NCBI GenBank assembly: GCA_026390535.1
Contig: JAPLFT010000113.1
Location: 1 to 6,554 of the forward strand
Source of the DNA: Pseudomonadota bacterium
GTDB lineage: Bacteria > Bdellovibrionota > JAFGOL01
Direction of reading: 5' to 3'
Length of the DNA: 6,554 nt
Within the stretch, counting starts at the first letter, position 1. Every line of letters starts with the position of its first letter. Position numbers and translations under genes: made by a program. A model generated the notes under the pieces. It saw nothing but the letters and a program-made list of their open reading frames with translations. It was not told where the DNA came from and made no database searches. Shown here piece after piece: positions 1 to 6,550 of the stretch.

Positions 1-864
1 AACCCTCCCCTTAAAGTACTTTGTAAAGTTCCCCAGAAAAGAGTGGAAGAATTAAGTAATGACGAATCCTTTCTTAGCCACATGGAAAGAGTTTACAACA
101 GGCTCAATGTATATCTAAAAAGTAAATCCTGGTTCACAAATAATTATTCAAATCTGATACAGAACGAAGATTATAATAAAACCAGGGCATGGTTTGAAAA
201 TCATTCTCCGGAAAACATGCAAAAGGTCTTTGCCTATTTTTCTGCCGAATTCGGATTATCTGAAACTATTCCGATCTATTCAGGCGGATTGGGAATGCTT
301 GCCGGTGATCATATGAAAAGTGCCAGCGACCTTGGTATTCCTCTTTGCGGTGTAGGGTTGTTGTATACTGAGGGATATTTTAGACAGTATTTAAATTCGG
401 ATGGCTGGCAGCAGGAAACCTATCCCAAGAACGATTTTTTCATAATGCCTATTAATCTTATAAGAGACAAAGATGGCGTTGCTCTAAAGATTTCCATTGA
501 TATGCCTGACGGGCCATTACATGCCAGAATCTGGAAAGTTACAGTCGGAAGAACACTGATATATCTTCTTGATTCAAACATTGCTGAAAACACTCCGGCA
601 AATAGAGAAGTTACATCGCGTTTATATGGCGGAGATTCAGAGATGAGGATAAAGCAGGAAATTCTCCTGGGAATAGGTGGTGTAAAGGCTCTTTACAGTA
701 CCGGAAAAATTCCCGTGGTTACACACATGAATGAAGGTCACAGCGCTTTTCTTGCTCTTGAAAGAATAAGAACTCTGATGGAGCAATATGGATTAAAATT
801 TGATGAAGCAAGTGCACGGCAAGGTTTCAAGAAAAATGTGGCATTGGATGTGGCCGGATCTTGA
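1..864 (+). pseudogene. glgP: Alpha-glucan (glycogen) phosphorylase, N-terminal part; 5' truncated by the window and broken at its 3' end
   Basis: Glycogen phosphorylase releases glucose 1-phosphate from glycogen or maltodextrin in the cytoplasm using PLP. The frame is open from base 1, and its first residues (NPPLKVLCKVPQKRVEEL) match the family region normally about 45-60 residues into the protein, so the GTG at 43 is not the real start; that lies upstream of the window. Family landmarks in order are FAYFSAEFGL, GGLGMLAGDH (283-312), GVGLLYTEGYFRQ, QEILLGIGG and HMNEGHSAF (724-750). The family match continues through FDEA (codons 799-810). After that the frame gives about 17 unrelated residues and stops at 862-864. 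The rest of the gene resumes in another frame at about 809-812, after a gap of roughly 75-80 family residues. Family assignment is near certain (long-form bacterial type, not the short E. coli type). Whether the break is biological or an error is open. Confidence 0.9.
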
Positions 865-2248
865 ACCTGATGATGTTCCTATTACATCCATAACGAACGG
901 AGTTCACGGAAGGACATGGATATCCTTTGATATGGCAAGTTTGTTGGATAGATATCTGGGCCCTAGGTGGATAGATCAACCATGGGATGAAACAATCTGG
1001 AATAGAATAAAAGACATTCCCTCTACCGAACTCTGGCATACTCATGAAAGAAGAAGAGAACGTCTGGTTGCTTTTGTAAGAAGAAGGTTAAGGAATCAAT
1101 TTGAAATCAAGGGTGCCACAGGATCGGACCTTGAAATAGCAAATGAGGTTCTGGATCCAAGCGTTCTTACTATTGGTTTTGCAAGAAGATTTGCCACGTA
1201 CAAACGTGCAACACTTATATTTAAAGATATAGAAAGACTTACAAAGATTCTTACAAATAAAGAAATGCCAGTGCAGATAATTTTTGCGGGAAAAGCTCAT
1301 CCAAAGGATGAAGAAGGAAAGGAATTTATCAAAGAGATTTATAGAACTGCAAAAAAACCGGAATTGAGACGTCATATAGTATTTCTTGAAGACTACGATA
1401 TGACAATCGCAAGATATTTGGTGCAGGGCATAGATGTATGGCTCAGTAATCCTCGTCGACCATTGGAGGCGAGTGGAACAAGCGGAATGAAGGTTTGCTT
1501 CAATGGCGGAATAAATATGAGCACCCTGGATGGCTGGTGGGATGAGGCCTATAATAGGGAAAACGGTTGGGCAATCGGAGCCGGAGAAGAATATGATGGA
1601 AAAGGGAGTGAATCGGTTGATTATCAGGATTCGGTAGAAAGCAAGGCGTTATATCAGCTGCTTGAAGATCATATAGTCCCTAAATTTTATAGACGTGGAA
1701 CAGATAGCATTCCAAAAGACTGGGTAGAGATGATGAAAAAGAGCATGATGACGAATTGTGCCGTTTACAACACAAACAGAATGGTCCAGGACTATACAAA
1801 AAGATTTTATTTAAATGCTCTTGATTCATTCGAAAAACTTTCTGCAGATGAATTCAAAGGAGCAAAGGATCTTGCCGCATGGAAAAAGAAGATAAATGTC
1901 TCATGGGACAGAGTAAAGATCATAGATGTTAAAGAACCCATTAATAAAGAATTACAAAGAGATGATCTGCTGAATATAGAGGCTATAGTAGATTTAGACA
2001 AGATAACACCTGAAGACGTAACTGTTTCCATTTTCTATGGTAATCTGGATTATAACGGAAACATAGTAAATGGACAGGAAGTCATAATGGATGTAAAGAG
2101 TCAGGATGGCTATTTGTGCAATTACGAAGGTGTTATAAAGTGTGGAGATGCCGGAAAATTTGGCTACTCTGTAAGGATCATGGCCGATAAAGATGAACTT
2201 GTGTCAAGATTCCATTTTGGTAAAATAAAATGGGAAGTGGCTAGATAG
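809..2248 (+). pseudogene. glgP: Alpha-glucan (glycogen) phosphorylase, C-terminal part in a shifted frame
   Basis: This is the continuation of the phosphorylase in frame 2. Family similarity begins at QVHGKVSRKMW (from 809) and runs through ITNGVHGRTW, the conserved VRRRLRNQ helix, FARRFATYKRA, FAGKAHPKDEEGKEF and VWLSNPRRPLEASGTSGMK. The Lys of the EASGTSGMK motif (codon 1490-1492) is the expected PLP-binding lysine. Beyond the catalytic domain, about the last 110 residues form a beta-rich tail ending in FHFGKIKWEVAR, as in the roughly 850-residue members of this family. The ATG at 800 lies in sequence coding for FDEA in the other frame, so it is not a natural start, and no ribosome binding site was sought as meaningful there. 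Without the upstream half and the missing THTPVPAG region this fragment cannot be an active enzyme. The stop (TAG, 2246-2248) is followed 44 bp later by the next gene. Confidence 0.9.
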
Positions 2249-2283
2249 GCCGTTACAGCAATTGCCGGGTAAGATTATTTTTT

Positions 2284-2287
2284 GAGG
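2284..2287 (+). promoter_or_regulatory. Ribosome binding site of the deaminase gene
   Basis: GAGG at 2284-2287 lies 5 bases before the ATG at 2293, in an otherwise T-rich leader. It supports this ATG as the start. Confidence 0.6.
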
Positions 2288-2292
2288 TAAAA

Positions 2293-2745
2293 ATGTCCAG
2301 ATCAGACTGGCAAAAGTATTTTTTTAAATTTGCAACACTGGCAAGTGAACGTTCTACTTGTCTTAGAAGAAAAGTAGGAGCCGTGCTTGTAAAAGAGAAC
2401 ATGGTTGTAGCAACCGGATATAATGGTCCGCCGCGTGGAGTTCCACATTGCAATGAAATAGGCGGATGTACAAGAACGACAATGAAAATTCCGTCCGGAG
2501 AAAGGCATGAACTCTGCAGAGGTTTACACGCAGAACAGAACGCCATTATTCAGGCCGCGCGCAGCGGGTTAAACATTAACGGAGCAGATCTCTATTGTTC
2601 CTATAAACCCTGTGCAATATGCACTAAAATGATCATCAATGCCGGTATTTCAAAAGTTTTTTATTATGAAGATTATACTGATCCATTTGCTGAATCTCTT
2701 ATAAAACAAAGCAACGTTCAGTTCATTAAGACTGAAAAGGAATAG
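2293..2745 (+). CDS. comEB: dCMP deaminase / ComEB-type cytidine-deoxycytidylate deaminase
   Basis: The gene encodes 150 residues with a complete zinc deaminase fold. HAE (residues 79-81) supplies the zinc-binding His and catalytic Glu, and PCAIC (106-110) supplies the two zinc-binding Cys. GYNGPPRG (42-49), HCNE (52-55) and C75 are typical of the dCMP deaminase branch, in which a longer loop precedes HAE. The usual reaction is dCMP to dUMP plus ammonia, feeding thymidylate synthase in the cytoplasm. In Firmicutes the orthologue is called ComEB because of its place in the competence operon, but no competence genes are visible here. The length is normal and no key residue is missing. The start is supported by the GAGG. 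The stop is 2 bases before the next ATG, so translation with the phosphofructokinase is probably coupled. Substrate (dCMP versus another deoxycytidine nucleotide) is inferred from family. Confidence 0.9.
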   Translation: MSRSDWQKYFFKFATLASERSTCLRRKVGAVLVKENMVVATGYNGPPRGVPHCNEIGGCTRTTMKIPSGERHELCRGLHAEQNAIIQAARSGLNINGADLYCSYKPCAICTKMIINAGISKVFYYEDYTDPFAESLIKQSNVQFIKTEKE

Positions 2746-2747
2746 AT

Positions 2748-4064
2748 ATGTTTCAAATTAGGAGTTTGGGATCCTGCAGATTTGATTCGCCGCTGAAAAA
2801 ATCTCTGGGAGCCAAGGGCCACAAATTCATAGGTTTTGTAACGGACGACGACAGGATCCTTTATAACCCACGTCTGGATGCTTTTAGAACTGCGATTACA
2901 CACGGGATGGAAGATCCAATAAGCATAGAACTTGCCGGCCCGAGAGAAAAAATATTTTTTGATTCCTCAAAAACAAAAGCTGCAATCGTAACATGCGGCG
3001 GACTATGTCCAGGTATTAATAATGTTATAAGAGCTTTAACATTGGAACTTTATTATAGATACGGCGTTGAGGAAATTTTGGGGATAAGATATGGATATTC
3101 GGGTTTTACACAAAAGAATTTTGAACCTGTAAAACTCAACCCAAAAGTTGTTGAAGACATTCATATGATAGCCGGAACTATTTTAGGATCCTCACGTGGA
3201 TCTAATGAAACTAAAGAGATTGTTGACTATATAGAAAATAATAAAATTAATATGCTCTTCTGTATTGGTGGGGATGGTACTTTGCGTGGGGCAAGGGACA
3301 TTGCGCTCTTTACCATGTTGAAGGGATACCCTCTGGCGGTCGTAGGGCTGCCAAAAACGATAGATAACGATATATCCTATATATCTAGGAGCTTCGGTTT
3401 TGGTTCGGCTGTCCAGGAGGCCATGTCCTCTATTAAATCGGCACATACCGAGGCGAAGGGTTATTATAATGGTATAGGACTTGTAAAACTGATGGGAAGA
3501 TACTCAGGTTTTATTGCGTCAGAAACGGCTTTGGCGGTTAATGATGCTAATTTTGTTCTTATCCCGGAAGTGGATTTTGATCTGGACGGCAAGAATGGTT
3601 TTTTAACACATCTATTCAGAAGATTGGAATCGCGGCATCATGCGGTAATTATAGTTGCCGAAGGTACGGGTCAGAATTTTTTTGATAAGGATAAAATAGG
3701 TTATGATGCCTCAGGGAACAAGGAACTCGGTGATATAGGAAAATTGCTCAAGAATGAGATATTAAATTATGGCAAAACAAATAAAATACAGGTACAGGTA
3801 AAATACATAGATCCAAGTTATATGATACGAAGCACCGTTGCTAATTCCGATGATGCAATATATTGCATACAACTTGCTCAAAACGCTGTACATGCGGCTA
3901 TGGCAGGAAAAACAAATCTACTGATAGGGCACCTGCATGAGAATTTTACAAATCTTCCTATAGACACTGCAGTATCAAAAAGAAAGAATATAGATCCAAC
4001 TTCTCCTCTTTGGATGAATGTTCTTGAGGCGACAGGGCAACCTGTAAGAATGAAAAACTCTTGA
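2748..4064 (+). CDS. ATP-dependent 6-phosphofructokinase, long form
   Basis: The product is a 438-residue phosphofructokinase, longer than the roughly 320 residues of E. coli PfkA. It carries an N-terminal extension of about 75 residues and resembles the plant and spirochaete long ATP-PFK branch. Motifs in order: CGGLCPGIN (83-91, nucleotide site), RYGYSGF (114-120), GGDGT (174-178), PKTIDND (202-208, catalytic Asp region), FGFGSAVQEA (216-225), MGRYSGFIA (249-257), IPEVDFDLDG and VAEGTGQ. The Gly after GGD (residue 177) is the residue found in ATP-using enzymes, where pyrophosphate-using ones have Asp. The Lys in PKTIDND occurs in both long ATP-PFKs and PPi-PFKs, so ATP use is likely but not proven. 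It phosphorylates fructose 6-phosphate, downstream of glucose 1-phosphate made by phosphorylase. A purine-rich AAAAGGA ribosome site lies at the end of the deaminase gene, 7 bases before the ATG. No defects are seen. Confidence 0.92.
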   Translation: MFQIRSLGSCRFDSPLKKSLGAKGHKFIGFVTDDDRILYNPRLDAFRTAITHGMEDPISIELAGPREKIFFDSSKTKAAIVTCGGLCPGINNVIRALTLELYYRYGVEEILGIRYGYSGFTQKNFEPVKLNPKVVEDIHMIAGTILGSSRGSNETKEIVDYIENNKINMLFCIGGDGTLRGARDIALFTMLKGYPLAVVGLPKTIDNDISYISRSFGFGSAVQEAMSSIKSAHTEAKGYYNGIGLVKLMGRYSGFIASETALAVNDANFVLIPEVDFDLDGKNGFLTHLFRRLESRHHAVIIVAEGTGQNFFDKDKIGYDASGNKELGDIGKLLKNEILNYGKTNKIQVQVKYIDPSYMIRSTVANSDDAIYCIQLAQNAVHAAMAGKTNLLIGHLHENFTNLPIDTAVSKRKNIDPTSPLWMNVLEATGQPVRMKNS

Positions 4065-4603
4065 TTTCAAGGGCTAATACCAACATAGTCCTGACCGGCT
4101 TCATGGGAGTAGGAAAGGATACCGTAGGTAAAATAGTAGCGCAGAGAATAGGGTACAGGTTTATATCCACAGATGAATTAATAGAGAAAAAGTCCGGCAT
4201 GCCCCTGTCTAAAATCATTTCCGAAAAGGGCGAGGATTATCTGCACGAAATTGAAAGCAAGGTCCTAGAGGGGCTTATTCATGATAAAAAAGGCAGGATG
4301 GTCATATCCACAGGTGGAGAAATTGTTGCCTGCAAAGAGAATTGTGAACTTTTAAAAAAGACCGGGGTCATCATATATATTTACACCAAGCCAAGAGATA
4401 TCCTGGACAGGATGATCAAAACTCCAAATAAACGCCCACAGTTTAAAGATCTTAAGGATGATGATCTTAAATCGGAAGTAAATAGTCTAATGAAATCACG
4501 GGAAAAAATGTACGAATCCATCAAGGATATATCAATAGATGCCTTTGAAAAGAGCCCTCTTCAGACAGCAGAAGAGGTTATAGAGGCATGGAGTAGCATT
4601 TGA
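4061..4603 (+). CDS. Divergent shikimate-kinase-like P-loop kinase
   Basis: The 180-residue product has the length and order of shikimate kinase: P-loop GFMGVGKDT (13-21), TDELIEK (37-43), GEDYLHEIE (57-65), STGGE (83-87), KRP (124-126, lid region) and MKSREKMYE (144-152). Shikimate kinase phosphorylates shikimate in aromatic amino acid synthesis. Asp38, Arg125 and Arg147 match known ligand-binding positions. Several signature residues are changed: the Ser/Thr after the P-loop Lys is Asp20, the first acid of the usual DxD is Ser36, the shikimate-contacting Arg of the FR motif is His62, and the third Gly of GGG is Glu87. The start is taken as TTG at 4061, overlapping the upstream TGA stop (TTGA), which suggests translational coupling. 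No better start precedes the P-loop, and the ribosome site is weak. It could be a genuine variant AroK or a related kinase with another substrate. The fold is certain, the substrate is not. Confidence 0.75.
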   Translation: MISRANTNIVLTGFMGVGKDTVGKIVAQRIGYRFISTDELIEKKSGMPLSKIISEKGEDYLHEIESKVLEGLIHDKKGRMVISTGGEIVACKENCELLKKTGVIIYIYTKPRDILDRMIKTPNKRPQFKDLKDDDLKSEVNSLMKSREKMYESIKDISIDAFEKSPLQTAEEVIEAWSSI

Positions 4604-4609
4604 TACTAG

Positions 4610-4642
4610 CTTCTAACCTAGGCCAAAAAGACAGGGTAGAAG
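4610..4642 (+). terminator. Possible hairpin after the plus-strand operon, weak terminator candidate
   Basis: CTTCTAACCT (4610-4619) pairs with AGGGTAGAAG (4633-4642) with one mismatch and a 13-base loop. It begins 6 bases after the stop of the last operon gene, where a terminator would be expected. No T-run follows, so it may instead only protect the mRNA 3' end. A second small hairpin (4651-4671, 9 pairs with one G-T, loop TAT) follows and also lacks a T-run. Confidence 0.25.
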
Positions 4643-4729
4643 AGTAATCATGGCTATTCTATGAATAGTCACCTCAAATAAATGTGCTTTTATCTGATTC
4701 CACCCTTGTTCTAAAAAGTACAAAAATCT

Positions 4730-4757
4730 GGTTTACATAATATTCGTTATTTTGTTT
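4730..4757 (-). other. dif-like XerCD site with one good half (degenerate copy)
   Basis: Read on the minus strand, the layout is an 11-base XerC-side arm (AAACAAAATAA), a 6-base centre (CGAATA) and an 11-base XerD-side arm (TTATGTAAACC). The XerD-side arm matches the remembered B. subtilis dif arm TTATGTAAACT at 10 of 11 positions. The XerC-side arm keeps only the inner ATAA. It lies 355 bp from the better site at 5085-5112 and in the same orientation. It may be a decayed att-type site or chance in AT-rich DNA. Confidence 0.3.
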
Positions 4758-4860
4758 TTTTGCAGATTCCACACATGAGTCCTGAAGGCTTAAATTGTGC
4801 TTTTGTATTGGTTAAACAAGTTTAGTTTTGTAACTACGAATAATCATATATAAAATAATT

Positions 4861-5040
4861 AATAATATTATATAAGTAAATAATTAAGGTGAGGTGAATT
4901 CTTCTATTTCTCTATCTATTTCTATAAATAGAAGTTATTGCTTCATATATAATGTATAACTATTTATTATTAATAATTAATATGTAATAGATTAAACAAT
5001 AAAAATCAACAAAACAAAAACGAGTTTATAAGTCATGATA
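4861..5040. other. Very AT-rich block of the intergenic region (about 18% G+C)
   Basis: By hand count 32 of 180 bases are G or C, about half the level of the flanking genes. It contains short palindromes (ATAATATTAT at 4862-4871 and ATTATTAATAAT at 4966-4977) and a perfect 9-base inverted repeat, and no open frame of useful length. Such DNA melts or bends easily. It may be non-coding spacer next to the dif-like site or decayed foreign sequence. Confidence 0.6.
4901..4934. repeat. 9-bp perfect inverted repeat with a competing inner arm
   Basis: CTTCTATTT (4901-4909) pairs with AAATAGAAG (4926-4934) around a 16-base loop. The loop itself holds a second CTATTT (4916-4921) that can pair with the same AAATAG (4926-4931) around a 4-base loop, so two hairpins compete for one arm. 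No T-run follows on the plus strand. Confidence 0.4.
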
Positions 5041-5084
5041 GATCTAAACATATCTGCTTTAGACCTAATTTATATGTATGTGTT

Positions 5085-5112
5085 ACTTTACATAAGATTA
5101 ATTATGCGACAT
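5085..5112 (-). other. dif: Probable chromosome dimer resolution site (dif, XerCD target)
   Basis: XerC and XerD recombine chromosome dimers at a 28-bp dif site built of two 11-base arms and a 6-base centre. Read on the minus strand this site is ATGTCGCATAA, TTAATC, TTATGTAAAGT, exactly that layout. The XerD-side arm matches the B. subtilis arm TTATGTAAACT at 10 of 11. The XerC-side arm ends in CGCATAA like the E. coli arm GGTGCGCATAA. The inner CATAA/TTATG form the usual partial palindrome. It lies in a non-coding gap between convergent genes, as expected at a terminus where genes run with replication towards dif. The reference sequences are from memory. Confirmation needs a genome-wide search and the position of the GC-skew switch. 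Confidence 0.6.
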
Positions 5113-5114
5113 TG

Positions 5115-5217
5115 TAGGACTCAAAGATGGTTAGAACCCAGTTATGACCCTAGTTCACATATGACCGTATAGGACAATATATGGCGAATCTGAATGGCCC
5201 TAGTCTTCAAAAATGAC
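5115..5217. repeat. Diverged tandem duplication of about 50 bp beside the dif-like site
   Basis: Two similar units follow one another: TAGGAC (5115-5120 and 5170-5175), then ATGG, GAA, then ATGACCCTAGT (5144-5154) against ATGGCCCTAGT (5194-5204), each ending in ATGAC (5161-5165 and 5213-5217). The spacings of 55, 50 and 52 bp imply small indels. Inside the first unit TATGACC recurs 17 bases apart (5143 and 5160). No frame is open through it. Role unknown. Confidence 0.4.
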
Positions 5218-5267
5218 TATCCAAATTCCTTTGTATATCCTTGTAAATTACCTTTATCATAATTATA

Positions 5268-5273
5268 TATAAT
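5268..5273 (+). promoter_or_regulatory. Possible -10 box upstream of the structured element
   Basis: A perfect TATAAT lies about 50 bases before the folded element at 5325. No convincing -35 box sits at 17 bases; TTGTAA at 5241-5246 is 21 bases away. In such AT-rich DNA a chance match is likely. Confidence 0.2.
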
Positions 5274-5324
5274 TAGTTCCCTCAAACCCACTTCAGTAGC
5301 CCTTTTACTATTTATTTCAATTGA

Positions 5325-5449
5325 TACGAATTTGTAGTCAAGATGTAGACCAAGGAAGCCTTGAAGTTTGCGATAAAGGCGTATATGAACATACGCCGAT
5401 GAGCAAACAAGAGGCTGACGAAAGGTATACGCTTGAATACAAATTCGTA
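5325..5449 (+). ncRNA. Candidate structured RNA of about 125 nt, family not recognised
   Basis: One long interrupted hairpin can be drawn. TACGAATTTGTA (5325-5336) pairs perfectly with TACAAATTCGTA (5438-5449). After a G-A mismatch TCAAG (5338-5342) pairs with CTTGA (5432-5436). TGTAGACC (5344-5351) pairs with GGTATACG (5424-5431) with one mismatch and one G-T. Inside, AGCCT (5357-5361) pairs with AGGCT (5412-5416), GTTTGC (5366-5371) with GCAAAC (5403-5408) and GGCGTAT (5378-5384) with ATACGCC (5391-5397), closed by loop ATGAAC. Internal loops on the plus strand are purine-rich, and tandem GA/GA steps extend two helices (5355-5356 with 5417-5418, 5372-5373 with 5401-5402). On the minus strand these would be UC/UC, so plus is favoured. 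No plus-strand gene follows, so a cis riboswitch is unlikely. I checked from memory for common riboswitches, SRP RNA, 6S, tmRNA and RNase P motifs and found none. It could instead act as DNA structure or be a decayed element. Confidence 0.45.
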
Positions 5450-5487
5450 AAAAGAAAGGGTGTTCCCGCTGCATGGAACACCCTTTC
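5449..5487 (-). terminator. Intrinsic terminator of the minus-strand radical SAM gene
   Basis: On the minus strand GAAAGGGTGTTCC pairs perfectly over 13 bp with GGAACACCCTTTC (plus coordinates 5475-5487 and 5454-5466), with an 8-base loop. The 3' arm runs directly into TTTTT (5449-5453). It starts 22 bases after the TAA stop of the radical SAM gene. On the plus strand the hairpin has no T-run, so it is directional. Its last T touches the outer stem of the structured element. Confidence 0.9.
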
Positions 5488-5509
5488 ATATAGAGGAGAA
5501 ACTCGCACA

Positions 5510-6550
5510 TTAGCCTAAATTAGTTATAGTAACACTACCTCTTTGTACCTGTGGATCTTTAACTATTACCATGTCCTCAAGTTTGAATATGTTCATCAAA
5601 GTGTTGTAATTAATGTTGTTTTCGCCCCTTATATATGTCTCGTCCTGGGGAGCTATCTTCATCTGCACCCTTCTCCCTTCATAGGCAGAAAGCTGACTTG
5701 AAGCTTCCCTCATTAAATACCTTCCTTCTACCAATTCTCTGAAGGCAGGATGCCATGGACCTGCTACTATATTCTTTGTCAAAAGTTCGCTCGGATGTAG
5801 GCCAATCCTTATGATATTAACCCCTGCTTCTCTATACAGACGCACGACCTTCTCTGTCGTATCTACAGCCTCTTCTAGGGTTAAAGGCGTATATTTTCCT
5901 TCTCTATAGAATGTATCCAGCTGTGTTCCTTTCAAAACCAGTGTGGGATGTATTCTAATGTAGCTCGGTTTTAACTTAACTATCTCCATAGCAGTTTCGA
6001 CATCTTTTCCAACACTAGAACCAGGAAGCCCAATCATCTGATGGCAGGATAGTTCAAGTCCAAGCTTAGCTATTTCGCGGGCAGCCTTCATGGTGTCTTT
6101 ACGTGTATGTCCACGTTTTGAAAGGGATAATACCGTATCATCCATAGACTGAACGCCTATTTCTATAAGGTAAACATTGAACCTTATTTTAAGATCTAAT
6201 AATTCTTCCTTTTTGATACAGTCCGGGCGAGTAGATATCCTGATCTTTAAGCTATCCTTATGGGATCTGCCAGTATGCTTTTCAAACGTTTCCTGTACTG
6301 TTCTTAGTATTTCTTTTTGATATCCAAAATCCAATGCTGTAAAGCTTGCCCCATAAAAAGCCACTTCCAAAGGGTACTTTATATCTTAGGGTTTTGTTCC
6401 GGATAAGCACTCTTTAAAACTATCTTCTATACGGGTCTTTACCTCTTCATCAGTAGTAACACATCCTTTGGATGTAGCTATTTCCTGATCGCAAAACACA
6501 CATGGTTCTTTATCACAACCCAGGCCTGTTAGAAAAATGGGTATGATCAT
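5510..6550 (-). pseudogene. Elp3-like radical SAM protein, interrupted by an in-frame TAA
   Basis: One frame from the ATG at 6548-6550 to the TAA at 5510-5512 reads as a radical SAM protein of about 346 residues, broken only by TAA at 6386-6388 (codon 55). The part before the stop begins MIIPIFLTGLGCDKEPCVFCDQ in two pieces, MIIPIFL and GCDKEPCVFCDQ, and holds the FeS cysteines (6515-6517, 6500-6502, 6491-6493). The part after it has VAFYGASFTALD, ISTRPDCI, YLIEIGVQSMDD, LSKRGHT, MIGLPG and IRIHPTLVLKGT, the barrel motifs of Elp3-like radical SAM proteins without the acetyltransferase domain, which in Clostridia often lie near rnc and smc. The cysteines are spaced CX4CX2C instead of CX3CX2C. 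CAA to TAA would be one transition, and TAA also ends the gene, so no codon reassignment is implied. Reinitiation at TTG (6368-6370) would lack the cluster. Substrate unknown. The true start may lie slightly beyond the window. Confidence 0.8.

Noticed and set aside
827..2031. Minus-strand open frames opposite the phosphorylase
   Set aside because: They are shadows of the strongly family-like plus-strand frame and show no motifs of their own.
2253..4218. Minus-strand open frames opposite the deaminase, phosphofructokinase and kinase genes
   Set aside because: The plus-strand frames carry complete enzyme motifs; these antisense frames have none.
4894..4959. Tiny frame from GTG at 4894 just after the ribosome-site-like AAGGTGAGG
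   Set aside because: It is only about 21 codons, the purine box is too close to the GTG, and the sequence is low-complexity AT-rich DNA containing an inverted repeat.
5043..5063. Small inverted repeat TCTAAA/TTTAGA with a 9-base loop
   Set aside because: Six A/T-rich pairs without a T-run are expected by chance in this block.
5398..5424. Hammerhead-ribozyme-like GATGA and CGAAA boxes in the folded element
   Set aside because: The core reads CCGATGA instead of CTGANGA, and the bases needed for stem II already form the GTTTGC/GCAAAC helix.
5325..5449. Retron ncRNA, integron attC or MITE as explanation of the 12-bp inverted repeat
   Set aside because: No reverse transcriptase is near, no GTTRRRY core is present, and no target-site duplication flanks the arms.
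5217..5510. Minus-strand open frame of 97 codons after the radical SAM gene
   Set aside because: It runs through the intrinsic terminator and the structured element and shows no domain or ribosome site.
5321..5518. Plus-strand open frame of 65 codons starting at TTG (or 39 codons from the ATG at 5399) across the folded element and terminator
   Set aside because: Its codons are made almost entirely of the inverted-repeat arms and the minus-strand terminator. No ribosome site precedes either start and no family is recognised.
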